Under the pieces are notes generated by a model. The model saw only the letters and a list, made by a program, of their open reading frames with translations, did no database searches and was not told the DNA's origin. 64,000 bases of DNA from Utricularia gibba. Taxonomy: Eukaryota > Streptophyta > Magnoliopsida > Lamiales > Lentibulariaceae. This document shows, in pieces, positions 48,375 through 60,753 of this stretch. Within the stretch, counting starts at the first letter, position 1. Every line of letters starts with the position of its first letter. The position numbers were made by a program, and so were the translations under genes. Location of the stretch: contig NEEC01000018.1 in the NCBI GenBank assembly GCA_002189035.1, positions 2,232,001-2,296,000 on the forward strand. Reading direction: 5' to 3'.

Positions 48375-50568
48375 ATGGCCATGACGATGCCGGTTTTTAA
48401 CCTGGCCCCTGATTTGGCTGTCTCAAGACTCTGCTTAGGTTTATATGCTTCGCTTCTTTTTTTTTTATTATTCATTTCCCTGTTTCCTTTTTTTTCTCGC
48501 GCGTTTCTAGTTACTGTCACGTAAATTGGCCTCAGGGACTATGACTTTTGGACAGCAAAACTCTTTGTCTCAGTCTCTTGAACTGCTTGATCAAGCATAT
48601 GATTTCGGAATAAACTTTTTCGACACGGCTGAAATGTAATGCCTTGTTCACTCTCTTTTGGGTTTTGTAATGCTTATTCTCTTAGTTGCTTCATGCGGAT
48701 TGGGTTTAATCCAGGTATCCTGTGCCGCAGTCTGCAGAAACTCATGGGCGGAGTGAGGATTATCTTGGATACTGGATTCGAAGTCGGAAAATTCCACGAG
48801 AACGTGTAACGATTGCCTCAAAGGTCTCTCCAACTAATTCAACTTACTATGATCAGCTGTGGGTAGCTTTTGGGTCGGGTTTTTATGCATTCAAAAATTA
48901 ACCGTATGGTGATAGGTCAGCGGGCCATCAGGTCAAATGCCTTGGATTAGAAATGGACCAGAAAGTCTTGATGCAGTAAATATTACTCAGGCCATTGATA
49001 AAAGGTATATCTTCTTCATGATCAATCATTTGGTGATAGGTCAGCGGGTCATCAGGTCTCTCACTTAATTTTGTTTTGCATCTCTGTTCTGAAGTATGAT
49101 ACAAATATGTTTTTGCAGTTTGTTGAGACTACAATGTGACTACATCGACTTGTATCAAATTCATTGGCCTGACCGGTTTGTATAGATGCGACTTAGATTC
49201 TACACTCAAACTGGATCAGTTGTTCTACATAAAAATTATTTTCTAGCAGTTATATTCCTATGTTTGGAGAGACTGAATACAATCCGTCCCGGGCTCTTGC
49301 TGCTGTGAGTTTTGAGGATCAACTTGCTTCTCTAGATAAAGGCATTCGAGCAGGTAAGGTTAGTGATTCTACCTTCTTGATTGTGATTTTATAAAAAATA
49401 ATCTCATGGAGGTTCGTAATATTGCTTTATAACTCTTAATCTTGGTTGGGAGCTCTGTGGCACTCATCCTGGAAATCATGGTCCATCACGTTCGATGCCT
49501 AAATTACTGAGTTGTCTCTCAACAGATAAGGTACATTGGGCTTAGTAATGAAACGCCTTATGGTCTCATGAAGTTCCTACACATTGCTAAAGATATCCCC
49601 GCGTATCCTAGAGTTATTTCCGTACAGGTATATATTTGTAACTTGATCGGAGTAGCAATGCTCTTTGCTAGTCTCTGATTCTACAAATTGATTCAGTGGA
49701 ATTTGAAATTTCTTTTCAGAACTCCTACAACCTTCTCTGTCGAAATTTTGATTCAGGCCTTGCTGAGTGTTGCCATCATGAGAGGTACACGCTGTCTTGC
49801 TTCAACTTTGTTCACAGCCATCTGCCTCGAGTGTTTCTGAGCATGCATATAATCTATCCAGTGAAACGAGCATTGTTAAATCACTCAGTTTTCTGCATCG
49901 CCTTTTTTTTTCCCAATGTTTTGCAGTGTAAGTTTATTAGCATACAGTCCCTTGGCAATGGGCTTATTATCTGGCAAGTATCTATCACCCAACAGGGGTC
50001 CACCTGATGCACGACTGAACCTTTTTAAAGGTGTGTGATTGTACTAGACATTGGCTATAATATTCTCTTACTGTGTGGTTGTACGTCATGTAGGAAGATA
50101 TGCTGAGGGAGAGGGCAGATACAACCTCTCTTCTTCTGCCGTTACTAAAGCTACAGAGGTTAACACAAAATTGTTAGCTTTTTGGTGGCTTTTCAGATGA
50201 TTACTACGCACAGCCTTGACATAAACTACAAACGTCTTATCAGTCATAGCTTTGCCTTGCAGCTATATGTCTCTATTGCAAAAAAGTATGGAATTCATCC
50301 AGTATCTCTTGCGATAGGTACACTCTGTTTCTGTTTCCCTGCTTAGACAAATAATGAAGACGGGGAGTTGTTGAAGACACCCTCTGTTTAAAACGTGGTT
50401 CTTGCAGCTTTTGTGTTGAGGCACCCTCTGGTTGCGAGCGCGGTGTTTGGGGCCACTAAGCTATATCAACTCCAAGAGGTGGTTGACGGCTGCCGAGTCA
50501 AGCTGAGTCCAAAAATTCTTGCCGAAATAGATGAGGTTCATTCAGCATTCCCCAATCCTTGTCCATGA
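48375..50568 (+). CDS. Aldo-keto reductase (plant Tas-like)
   Basis: NADPH-dependent oxidoreductase of the AKR fold, closest to the plant protein represented by At1g04420. Twelve exons: 48375-48438, 48536-48635, 48715-48823, 48916-49004, 49119-49175, 49250-49358, 49526-49627, 49720-49784, 49927-50030, 50094-50158, 50263-50317 and 50408-50568; 359 residues, frame intact. It shows VSRLCLGTMTFGQQNS, the catalytic-region DFGINFFDTAEMYPVP, VTIASKVSGPSG, YIDLYQIHWPDRY, RYIGLSNETPYGLM, NSYNLLCRNFD, LLAYSPLAMGLLSGKY and FVLRHPLVASAVFGATK. No transit peptide precedes the ATG at 48375, so a cytosolic location or a missed upstream start is possible. Intron 4 contains a duplicated acceptor. Confidence 0.93.
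48907..49058. repeat. Duplicated 3' splice site and exon start in the aldo-keto reductase
   Basis: 28 bases around the exon 4 acceptor (48907-48934, TGGTGATAGGTCAGCGGG and following) recur with one mismatch in the next intron at 49031-49058, including the AG. Confidence 0.9.
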
Positions 50569-50879
50569 CACTTGGCACTTGAGTGCTGGTGACAGTTTAA
50601 CTATCCTTGTTTAGTTCAGAAAAGTTGGCTGACTACAACCATTGTTTATTCAAAAGAAGAGATCCTCGCAACAGCAAAAATGAAAACTCAGAGAGGTATT
50701 CGTTGACTGTTGAGATCAGGAACTAGTAAATAGTAATAAAAGGATCGCCATGACAGAAAAAGGAGGTATTTATGGGTAACAAGGAAGAAGACTCCTTGTC
50801 TTTTTCTCTCCTCTGGGAAAACGAAATTGCATTTTCTCCTGCGGAAATTTCATTTCTATCAGGAAAAAGAAACGACGCA
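50569..50879. other. Spacer between the aldo-keto reductase and HAD genes
   Basis: About 310 bp holding probable 3' UTR, promoter and 5' UTR. A reading frame open from 50772 precedes the HAD ATG in frame, but I see no conservation there. Confidence 0.35.
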
Positions 50880-52492
50880 ATGCCGATAACAAAATGCTGC
50901 TCGCCGATTTCCTTTCAGGCCATCAATGGCTTGAGCCGCCTTGCTGAAGTTGGCAAATTCAAGGTGATCAACTGAAATTCAAGGTTTTCTGTTACTTTTG
51001 AATCGTCTTCAATCAGCCAAATCATCGTAAATTTGATGAGATTTCACGCCCACCCTAGAAATCTTTTCTCGCAGATGCATGAATTAATGTTGGGGTTTCT
51101 TGTGTTTAGTTGCTGTTATTCGAATTTAAAGGTTTTGTCTTTCGTTTTGCTGGTACTGTGGTCTAGGCATGGTTTTTGGATCAGTTCGGAGTTCTACATG
51201 ATGGGAAACAGCCTTATCCTGGTGTCATTACGACATGTATGTAACTGCTCTCAACTTCCAGATTACTCTTCTGCTAAAATTTTTCTTCTTTTGGAGGATA
51301 AAGGACCAGTCTATTAGGAACTTCTCCTTATCTTTGTTTTGTCGCTACATTCTGGTACAGTAGAAAAGTTAGCAACAACCGGTGCTAAGATGGTCATCAT
51401 TAGCAACTCCTCTAGGCGGGCCTCGGCAACTATGGAAAAGTTGGGTGGCCTCGGGATCGATCCCTCGCTTTTCATGGGCGCCATTACCAGTGGAGAGCTG
51501 ACACATCAGTACCTCTTGAGGTTTTTCCCGAAACGTTATGCTTTGTGTAGCTGGGTTCATCAATTCATATACAATGCATTTTGAACAGGAGGGATGATCC
51601 TTGGTTTGCTGGATTGGGGAGGTCTTGCATTCATATTACTTGGGGTGACCGAGGTGCTATATCACTTGAGGTGGAAATTCATCTGTTAGTGCCATCAAGA
51701 AATCTGTGGAGCTAATCACTATTATCCTAAGTGTAGAATCTTCTTTCATGTCCAGGGCTTGGGACTTCAGGTCGTTGACAATGAGGATGAGGCTGACTTT
51801 GTTTTGGCTCACGGTACAGAAGCTTTGGGTCTTGCATCTGGCGATGCAGTCCCCATGAAACTCGAGGAGCTCAACATAATACTAAAGAGATGCGCAGCTA
51901 AAAAGTTGCCCATGGTGGTGGCAAATCCAGACTTCGTCACTGTTGAAGTGAGAGCTCTGAGAGTGATGCCAGGTACATGCCGATATTCAGATGCACCCCT
52001 TCGATGGATCCTCCTCATTCATCTGTGATCCAACAGGAACTTTGGGAGACACATATGAGAAGCTCGGCGGGGAAGTGAAGTGGATGGGCAAGCCAGATCA
52101 GGTAATCAATCAGCTGATCTTCCTACTTATAGATAGTTCATGCAAAGTTTGAGCGACGCATTTGGGAAATCCATACGTGATTTTCTTTCAGAATCTGCCC
52201 AAAAAGTGACTAAACTCCCCAGTCTCATATGCTTTTTTAATGACAGACGATTTATAAATCAGCCATGGCAATGGCTGGTGTGGAAGCTGGTGAATGCATA
52301 GCCGTGGGAGACTCTCTCCATCATGACATAAGAGGTGCTAATGCTGCTGGGATACATTCGGTTTTCATTACTGGGGGAATTCATGCCACTGAACTGGGAG
52401 AAGCTGCCGAAGCTGATTCAAGTGCTCTCCTGTCCCTGGCATCAAGTTTCAAGGCATCCCCCTCGTACGTGCTTCCCTCCTTCACATGGTAG
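50880..52492 (+). CDS. HAD-superfamily subfamily IIA hydrolase
   Basis: Haloacid dehalogenase-fold phosphatase with an inserted IIA cap; the substrate is unknown. Seven exons (50880-50963, 51167-51236, 51361-51520, 51589-51670, 51756-51972, 52037-52101 and 52247-52492) give 307 residues. Motif I is AWFLDQFGVLHDGKQPYPG, with the nucleophile aspartate in LDQFG. Motif II is MVIISNSSRRAS. Cap-region sequence follows (GSLFMGAIT-like SGELTHQYLLR, then WGDRGAISLEGLGLQVV). Motif III/IV is GKPDQTIYKSAMA and GECIAVGDSLHHDIRGANAAGIHSVF. The ATG at 50880 (MPITKCCSPISFQAIN) is the better-conserved start; 50772 would add 36 residues. Frame intact. Confidence 0.88.
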
Positions 52493-53063
52493 TCAACTAA
52501 AACTTCAACTATTTCTATCATTTGTATCTAATTTTCAAATGCTATGCTATTAAAATTATATTATAAAATGTAATTTTAAAATAAGAAAACAATTTTCTAC
52601 AGACACTTGGAATATTTTTTATTTTATGATTTTTATTGATAATAATAATACAACATTTTAATGGAAAATAATTTTTTTTCAAAACGGCATTAAAAGATGT
52701 CGTACGGTGTCTTAGTTAATTGCATATTGGGGTGGGTGACATTGGATTTCAATGTATTAAAACAGGGAAATAATTTAAAGTTGTGCATCACTCTTTTTTT
52801 TTGGAACAAAAAAAACAGTTAAGTTGGGAATTAAGAAAGGGGCATCCCACGGCGGCGGCCAGCTCAGAGTTGCAGTCCACTTGCAAATGACAGGGAAGCA
52901 GGTCAAACTCGGAGGAGACGAGGAAATCAACGGTTGTTTGTGAGCCCTGGATCCGGTGTTTCCGAGTTTATGGCCTTCTTCTCTCAAGTTTGAAGTGATT
53001 TCAGATCTCTTCTGAAGATTTTCCTGCTGATCGGTGTGAATTAAGCCCGCGGCGGATTTGCTG
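52493..53063. other. Intergenic region upstream of BSL1
   Basis: AT-rich to 52800, then the probable BSL1 promoter and 5' UTR. No gene supported. Confidence 0.4.
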
Positions 53064-56000
53064 ATGGAATCCAAGTCGTGGCTGTATCCCGCACCGGCGT
53101 ATCGACCTCTGGAAAGTTTCTGGGACACGGATGATGACGCGCCTGGCCCGCGTTGCGGCCACACTCTCACTGCTGTGGCCGCCACTAAAACCCACGGACC
53201 CCGTCTAATTCTCTTCGGAGGCGCCACCGCAATAGAAGGAGGCAATGGCGGCGCTCCCGGGATTCGTAATTTTCTCTGGGGATTCTTTGTTGTTTACTTA
53301 TCGAACTACAATATATGAATTCTGTCTCGGTTGCCATTGAAAAAAAAAATGAATTCTTTCTTGGGTAGTTCGTTTATTTCCTTTTTTCTTTTCTTTTTCT
53401 TGTTGAAGGCTTGGCTGGTGTGACGAATTCAGTTCATTCCTACGATGTTCTCACCAGAAAATGGACCAGGTTTGTATTTGCTACTTTAATTTCTGCAATC
53501 ATCTAATTTCTTTTTCCCCCATATTTGTTTTAAATTCGGAAAAATTGGATTTCACTAGACTTCGGCCGGCTGGGGAGCCGCCATCACCTAGGGCTGCGCA
53601 TACTGCTGCTGCAGTAGGCACCATGGTTGTTTTCCAGGTGTTCAGCATATGCCAACTGATATTTTGGATTCTGGATCCCAAATGCATTATGCTAAATTTA
53701 AAGGCTAATCTTTTATCAGGGTGGGATTGGTCCAGCTGGGCATTCAACTGATGATTTGTATGTGCTTGACATGTCGAACAATAAGTTCAAGTGGCACCGG
53801 TGAGCCTGGAAACGGTTATAAGTTGGATTCCCTGTATGTTCAAACTGAATTAGTAATGATTTTGATTTGGTTGTTAATCTCGTGGAACACAGTGTCGTGG
53901 TTCAAGGACAGGGACCGGGACCCAGATATGGCCACGTCATGGACCTGGTTGCTCAGAGATATCTTGTTACAGTTAGTGGCAATGATGGTGAAATGAACAT
54001 TTCTGCCGTTGCCTTTTTAGCCAGCTTGTAGTTTTATCTGAAATAGTTTTGTTTTATTTAACAGGTAGAAGAATGCTGTCAGACGCTTGGGCTTTGGATA
54101 CTGCACAAAAGCCATATGTATGGCAGAGGCTAAATCCTGAGGGCGATAGACCATCTGCTAGAATGTAAGTTTTTTTAATTATTGAAATGTATGCCGTCTG
54201 CAAGCCTTTTAAAATTATATGATACTTGAAACTTCTTCCATATCATGTTTCGCCCTCTGAAATGAATTTCAGACTCTACATTTTTTGTTTATCACGAAGT
54301 ACCACTGAATGTACTTGCTTGAAATTTTCATTTTTTTAATAAATCGTTGAGTGTAGTATTGCATATTGATTATTCCAATGAATTTACCATCTGAGGGGTG
54401 CATCAATATTCTGCTTGATTGCTTCAGGAGTATATAAATAATCCTCATTGCAGGTATGCAACAGGATGTGCCAGATCTGATGGAATGTTTCTGCTTTGTG
54501 GTGGAAGGGATGCTTCAGGAGCAGTATGAATCGTTTGTATTACCTTCTATGCATAGACTTTTACACCGGAGCTAACTTTTGAATCTAGCCAAATGCACAG
54601 TAGTGATGTTCTCGTCTCTCTAACTTAGATACTTGGTGAATATTGTCTATGCAGCCATTGGCAGATGCTTATGGACTGCTTATGCATCGGAGTGGTATGT
54701 GGGAGTGGACCCTTGCACCGGGAGTGTCACCTTCTCCTAGGTATCAGCAAGCTTCGGTAGGTAGAAATTTCGATGTTTTCTGTTTATATCAACTGGATGT
54801 TGCACCAAACATAAAAAAAAAAAAAAAAAGAAGAAACCGCAAAAAGCCACTCCACTTACAATTCTACTCGTAAACATATGTTAAATGTGTCACAAATTCA
54901 ACTAATGCATTCTCACTGGGAATGCACGCCCCCGCTGGAAATTGCGGCCATCTAAGAATGAGACATACTATCCATTGGATACTGGAACTCCACCTCTTAT
55001 TTTTGCAATGCTATATCTTAATCTTTTTTAACTCTGGATCAAATATTTTATTCCTAATAGAAATTTATTTCATCTCCGCCTTACTGTCTGCTAGCCGTAT
55101 TTTTTTCTGAAGAAACGGGCATTTTATATGCTCAACTATATGATGCTTTCCTTCAAACACTGTACAATCTTGAATGTTCACTGCCTCATTTACTATTATG
55201 AAAACGATAATGGCCCAGGTTTTTGTTGGCGCGCGACTGCATGTCACTGGTGGAGTTGTCAGAGGAGGAAGAACCGTGGAATCTGATGCTGCAATTACAG
55301 GTACAAGAATCTCTCAGCTGCATCTTTTTTGAAAACTGGGTTCTCTCTGAATTGTCATGCTGACTGTTTCTATCTCTTTCTATCTTGGAAGTACTGGACA
55401 CTGCAGCTGGAGTTTGGCTTGATAGGAATGGGCTGGTGACAAACAGGGGTAACAAGGGACAGAGTGATGTTGATCCCTCTTCAGAGGCCATGCGTCGGTG
55501 CCGCCATGCAGCTGCATCTGTTGGAATTCGAATATATGTTTATGGTGGCTTAAGGGGAGGTGAAGTTTGAGTTTTTCAATGAAATCATCTTGGTCACTTG
55601 TTTCACCACTCTTTCGTTTGGATGGTGCTGCATGCTTATAGAAAGCATTTTTTTGGATGTGTCCTAGCACTTTCATAAAATTTGGAATTTTTTTGTCTTT
55701 CAGATACTCTGCTAGATGACTTTCTGGTTGCGGATAACTCCCAGTTTCAATCAGAATTCATTCCCCCTGATAGACCTTTAAGTTCTACTATTCCAAGAAT
55801 GGAGAGAGGAGTTTATGTAGCTCCCAGTTGCACATCATCATCTCCAGTTGATGGACTTGAATCACCCTTGTCCGGTTCTCTAGGGTTTGTGATAAAATTC
55901 TCCTCTAATGTCCTTTTCCTTTTTCATCTGATCAGTAGATGTAATAATTATGTAAGCATTTATGTTATGTAGAATGGACAAGAGTTCCATGGAGAAATTG

Positions 56001-56897
56001 GCTAAAGCATCTGCTGCTGAAGCTGAGGTTGCAAATGCCATGTGGCAATCAGTCCAAGGTGCATCAGCCTTTCCTGAAGAGGCCGTAGTATCTGATGGTA
56101 ATTCACAGTCCGTTGAGAGCACTTCAGAGGGAAGTGACAGTGATGCTGATGTTCGTCTTCACCCTAAAGCCGTAAGAGTCCCTCCGCTGCTAGCCCTTAA
56201 AACCGCAAGATTTGTTGGAGGCAAGAGAGCTCATTGTTTTAATATTGTTGCAGGTCGTGGTGGCCAAAGAAACGGTAGGGAACTTAGGTGGTATGTTGAG
56301 ACAGTTAAGCTTGGATCAATTTGATCATGAAAGTAGACGGGTGATACCTTTATCCAATGATCTCTCCAATCCAACTAAGAAGTTTATTAGGCAACCATCC
56401 CCTCAAGGCCTGCATAAAAAGGTTTGTTCCACCATATTCATGTTCTTAATAACAAAATATTACTGTTTCCCATCTTCGTGGTTATCGTATATAACTTTCA
56501 GGTGATATCAACATTGCTGAGGCCTCGGAATTGGAAGCCTCCTGTCAATAGGAAGTTCTTTTTGGACTCTTATGAAATTGGAGAGCTTTGCTACGCCGCA
56601 GAGCAAATTTTTGTGAATGAGCCTACTGTTCTTCAATTGAAAGCTCCTGTGAAGGTGTTCGGAGACCTCCATGGACAGTTTGGTGATTTAATGCGACTAT
56701 TTGATGAATATGGATTTCCTTCCACTGCGGGAGATATAACGTAAGTCAGTTGCTTCTTTACATTGACCATTGATTGTTTCTTATTTTTTGTGCTTCTTTG
56801 ACTTAATGCGCTGTTAATTGTTGCTCAAAGTCATGATAAGTTCTTTTTGAAAAATAAAAAGCAATCTTTACATTCTCCTTTAAGTAAAAGGGGTCTT

Positions 56898-56974
<77 letters not shown>

Positions 56975-58596
56975 TCCTCCTTCCTTCAGTTATATAGGCT
57001 AGTTGCCTGCAATCTTTGCTAATCGTGATTTGGTCATGAGTGCATTGTTTTCCTTCTTTCAGTTATATAGACTATTTGTTTCTTGGGGACTATGTTGATC
57101 GCGGTCAGCACAGCTTGGAAACCATAACCTTGCTTCTTGCTCTCAAGGCATGCCTCTCTGAATCTATATTAATGCTTGTTATCAAAGATTGATATTCTCA
57201 GCCTCTAACTTTTTTGCGGAATTCAGATTGAGTGCCCTGAAAATATTCATCTGATACGTGGAAATCATGAAGCTGCTGATATCAATGCTCTTTTTGGTTT
57301 TCGGATTGAATGCATTGAAAGAATGGTAAACACTATTTTAGGATGCGTGGGTATACAAGCTCAATTACTGAAGATGATTTTCCAATGCTCTGACAGGGTG
57401 AGAGTGATGGTTTGTGGGCATGGACTCGTGTTAACCAGTTGTTTAATTATCTCCCTCTTGCTGCGCTGATTGAGAAAAAAATAATCTGCATGCATGGTGG
57501 GATAGGGAGGTCAATAAATTCAATTGAACAGATAGAGAAGCTTGAGAGGCCCATCACCATGGATGCTGGATCTATAGTGCTTATGGATCTGCTATGGTAT
57601 AGCCATCAACCATTCGATTTTTGAAATAGCTCTTTTTTATTTTCATTACTCTCACACCGTTTTGAACAGGTCGGATCCTACTGAAAATGACAGTGTTCAG
57701 GGTTTGAGGCCTAATCCAAGAGGACCAGGCCTTGTAACATTTGGAGTAAGAATTTATGAATTATAGCATTCTTTTTGTTGCAATCTGACTTGATCTAAGG
57801 ATGCCGATGATACATTTGATATTCTATGCTATGTTGCTGTTTCCTTAATTTAAAGTTTTTTTATCGGCAAATCTTTGAGTTGAATGCTTCATTTTCTTAA
57901 TCACACTTCCTTTGATGGGATGCTTCTATATTGTCTTCTTCATTCCACCCCCAATTTTCTTGTTGACAATATTAACGCTTTTCACAAAAAAATACACGCA
58001 CACACTATGGGGACTCTCTGCACTGTAGCGCAACTTTTTTTGCTATAACATTCTTCTGCAATTGGGTGCAGCCTGATCGTGTCACTGAGTTCTGCAAGAG
58101 GAACAAGCTGCAACTTATCATAAGGGCTCATGAATGTGTTATGGATGGATTTGAACGGTTCGCACAGGGACAATTAATCACCCTTTTCTCCGCAACGAAT
58201 TATTGTGGTATGCATATTACGCTCCTCCTAGTCTTGACATTGTTTTGTTATATACCACATAAATATTTGGTTTGAAATCCATTAGGGACGGCCAACAACG
58301 CTGGGGCCATACTAGTCATTGGGAGAGGTTTAGTTATTGTTCCGAAGTTGATCCATCCCCTGCCACCCCCTGTTCAATCTCCAGAGACATCACCTGAGCG
58401 TGTGGCGGACGAGGCATGGATGCAGGTGAGAAATTCTAACAGAAGGCTTCAGCCACAAATCCTCTCTCCATCCATCCAAATGTTCTCATAGATAGGTGGT
58501 TGTTTTCTTCAGGAACTCAACATCCAGAGACCCCCAACTCCTACACGTGGCCGGCCGCAACCTGAATACGATCGGAATTCACTTGCCTACATATGA
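53064..58596 (+). CDS. BSL1: Kelch-repeat serine/threonine phosphatase BSL1 (BSU1 family)
   Basis: Brassinosteroid-signalling phosphatase; BSU1-family proteins dephosphorylate BIN2-type kinases. Twenty-one exons from 53064-53265 to 58513-58596 total 2655 nt, 884 residues, matching BSL1 length, with no frame break. It starts [17 protein letters not shown], the short N-terminus specific to BSL1 rather than BSL2/3. Six kelch repeats follow (for example [77 protein letters not shown]). After a linker with [19 protein letters not shown] comes the PPP domain: [80 protein letters not shown] and [14 protein letters not shown], carrying all metal ligands. It ends [18 protein letters not shown]. Intron 15 has a GC donor and intron 14 a long CT tract. 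Confidence 0.97.
56741..57062 (+). other. BSL1 intron 14 with a decoy acceptor
   Basis: The true exon 15 starts CTTTCAG/TTATATAGAC at 57063. A second CTTCAG/TTATATAGGC lies at 56984-56999, directly after the CT tract. Using it would soon meet an in-frame TAG. Confidence 0.75.
56903..56970. repeat. (CT)34 microsatellite in BSL1 intron 14
   Basis: Sixty-eight bases of uninterrupted CT repeat just upstream of a decoy acceptor. Confidence 0.98.
57148..57226 (+). other. GC-AG intron in BSL1
   Basis: The donor reads AAG/GCATGC and the acceptor TTCAG/ATTGAG. This is the only junction linking LLLALK to [12 protein letters not shown] in frame. Confidence 0.88.
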
Positions 58597-58769
58597 ATGA
58601 TGATTGAAATCATCAAGGTGAACAAAAGTATTAGTGGTGTATTTTGCGTAGAGGCGTTGTCAAGGAAGAATACATAGATACATAGGTGAGATAGATCAGC
58701 AAGGCTTTACCAGATCGTGAGCCTCCTTCGGCCTTCATTTCAGTAGCTTCTAGTTAGTTAAGTTCTTAA

Positions 58770-58793
58770 CCCCCCCCCCCCCCCTTTTTTTTT
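58770..58793. repeat. C15-T9 homopolymer tract
   Basis: Fifteen C followed by nine T, about 175 bp after the BSL1 stop codon. Exact lengths should be treated with caution. Confidence 0.9.
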
Positions 58794-59096
58794 CTCATCT
58801 TATGTATTCAGTGTACACTCGTCTGTCCCACGCAATGCTTCTACATTGCAATACCCCATACCCCTTCATCATTATCTCATGTACTCAAATTGGGTTGATC
58901 TCATTCATTATTGCTCTGTCTTATTCCTCTTTTATGTGTAAACTGTGATCAATGAGGAGTGCACATCAAAGTTTGTGAAACGGGTCCCTATCTCAAGTTC
59001 CCACAGCTCTCTGGTCTGGTCCCCTCCTCTTATCTCACTTTTCAACCAACATGAGGTGCTACTGTGCGAGAGTGGGACTTGGCTACTACAAGGAAA

Positions 59097-59115
59097 GCCA
59101 GCCAGCCAGCCAGCC
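59097..59115. repeat. (GCCA)n short tandem repeat
   Basis: Four and three-quarter copies of GCCA in intergenic DNA. Confidence 0.9.
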
Positions 59116-60138
59116 TCTCCTTCACCATGAGTCATTCCTGTGCTTGCAAATGCAGACAGACACCATGGTCACTGGTAACCTGCCTGCTCTCCCTCACACC
59201 CAGAACTGCACAGTTCAATGGGGTCCTATAGATTCTTGAATGATGTTATTGTATCACCATTATACATCCCTATCAATGTGATTAGAAAAGATAGGGCAAG
59301 TACGGGCTTGATTCGGGCACCATCATAATGTCCCCATTATGAAAGGGAGAGACCATTGGTCCTCCTTCATTAACTTCTGCGCCTCAGCACAGCCAGCCAC
59401 CCCACCATCTCCTTCACGCACAATGCTCGTCACATTCTTACTTACTCCACTCTTTGACATGGAGCTCCCCCCAGATCTTGAACTAAACCACTCCCCAATC
59501 ACAGAGGCGATCGGGAGCCGCCAGCTGATAAGAGTAGCTTGCTTTTATTCACTAGCGCAGTTTGCATAATTAACCTGCACATGAGCAGCTCACAACCACC
59601 ATGCATTCTCTAGAGGAGAAGCAGCAACCCACGGTAAAAAAACCAGCAAAGGCAGGCAGGCAGTCACCCATTACTGCATACTATTACTGCGGTAATTCAA
59701 AATGGGCTGCTGGCTCTTTATTCCGAGTCTGTCTCGAAATACTATAACTCCAGAATTTTTTTTTTTTTTTGAAGGATTGATTATGTAATATGTTCTGAAT
59801 GGAGTAAAGGTTGTGACTTGGGAGATATTTATAGGTAGTGTCCTAATGAAACATCTGCACGTTGTAATAGCTGATGCTAGAGGATGAATGGGATGAGTAG
59901 TAAATGACTGATACACCCCCACACGGACCTTGATTCCGCCCAACGGAGGTTGGTGACAGGCATTAAATAAATGCCCCTGCGCTGGAGAGAAACCCAAACA
60001 AACGCCTTTGAAATGTGTAGCGTCCCGTCTGTTGGGAACACAGAACAAAATTTGATTCTTGTCTCTAGTGAGTAAAACTGGGCACAAGACTGAGCAACAG
60101 CAGAGACACGCACACGCACACGCCCACACAGGACGGAG

Positions 60139-60753
60139 ATGAGCTGCAAAAGGAAGGTGATCATCAAGGAAACCTTCTCGAGGACCAAGAAAGGCTTCCA
60201 CAAAGCTCTCGGGAGTCTCATGTCCCTAGTTTTTGCGGGGTACCAAAGACTCCCCGGTCCTTGCTCCACTCGCATCTGCCACGGTGGAAGCAAGACGCAG
60301 ACGGTGGATGGGGGGAAATGGGAGTTGGAGGCTATGGAGCCCATCAGCAAGGAGCAGGGCGAAGTGCATTTCACTCCAAGCACGAAGGAGCAGATGAAAG
60401 AAGACCGGAGTGCCGGTGGACTGCAGCAGCCGGAGAAGGCGGTTGCAAGCAGTTATCGGCGGACCGAGTCGCGGTACTTGGCGGCGGAGGCGTTGGCGAG
60501 GAAGATGAAGGAATTGGACATGATGGATGTGGATGACATGGACCATGTACTGGACATAGAAGAGGCTCTGAATTACTACTCCAGGCTCACTTGCCCTGCT
60601 TACCAGCACATCATCGACAAGTTTTTCATGGATATGTACCTGGAGTTCAATGATCCCGAGCCCTCGAAGAGCCTCAGCAGTTCAATGAGGAAAGTTGGAT
60701 CAGGCAGCGTTCACAGTTCGCGGAGGAGTAGCCTCGGCCCCGTGAAGCTCTAG
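60139..60753 (+). CDS. Conserved plant protein of unknown function, single exon
   Basis: A 204-residue intronless gene. The N-terminus is basic with a hydrophobic patch (KKGFHKALGSLMSLVFAGY), possibly membrane-associating. The middle is polar and low-complexity. Residues 110-165 look structured: SSYRRTESRYLAAEALARKM, then MMDVDDMDHVLDIEEALNYY and YSRLTCPAYQHIIDKFFMDMY. The last segment resembles the end of a family of small plant proteins with a (D/V)EE(A/V)LxYYSRLxxPxY...FF motif, but I cannot name it. The C-terminus is serine-rich. Codon use and a clear single ORF support a real gene; no function is proposed. Confidence 0.72.
   Translation: MSCKRKVIIKETFSRTKKGFHKALGSLMSLVFAGYQRLPGPCSTRICHGGSKTQTVDGGKWELEAMEPISKEQGEVHFTPSTKEQMKEDRSAGGLQQPEKAVASSYRRTESRYLAAEALARKMKELDMMDVDDMDHVLDIEEALNYYSRLTCPAYQHIIDKFFMDMYLEFNDPEPSKSLSSSMRKVGSGSVHSSRRSSLGPVKL

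Larger units (their letters stand above)
58597..60138. other. Intergenic region downstream of BSL1
   Basis: No gene supported. It holds BSL1 3' UTR, the poly-C/poly-T tract, a GCCA repeat and, near 60100-60130, a CACG-rich stretch just before the next gene. ORFs such as 59671-60201 (-) are antisense or lack features. Confidence 0.4.
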
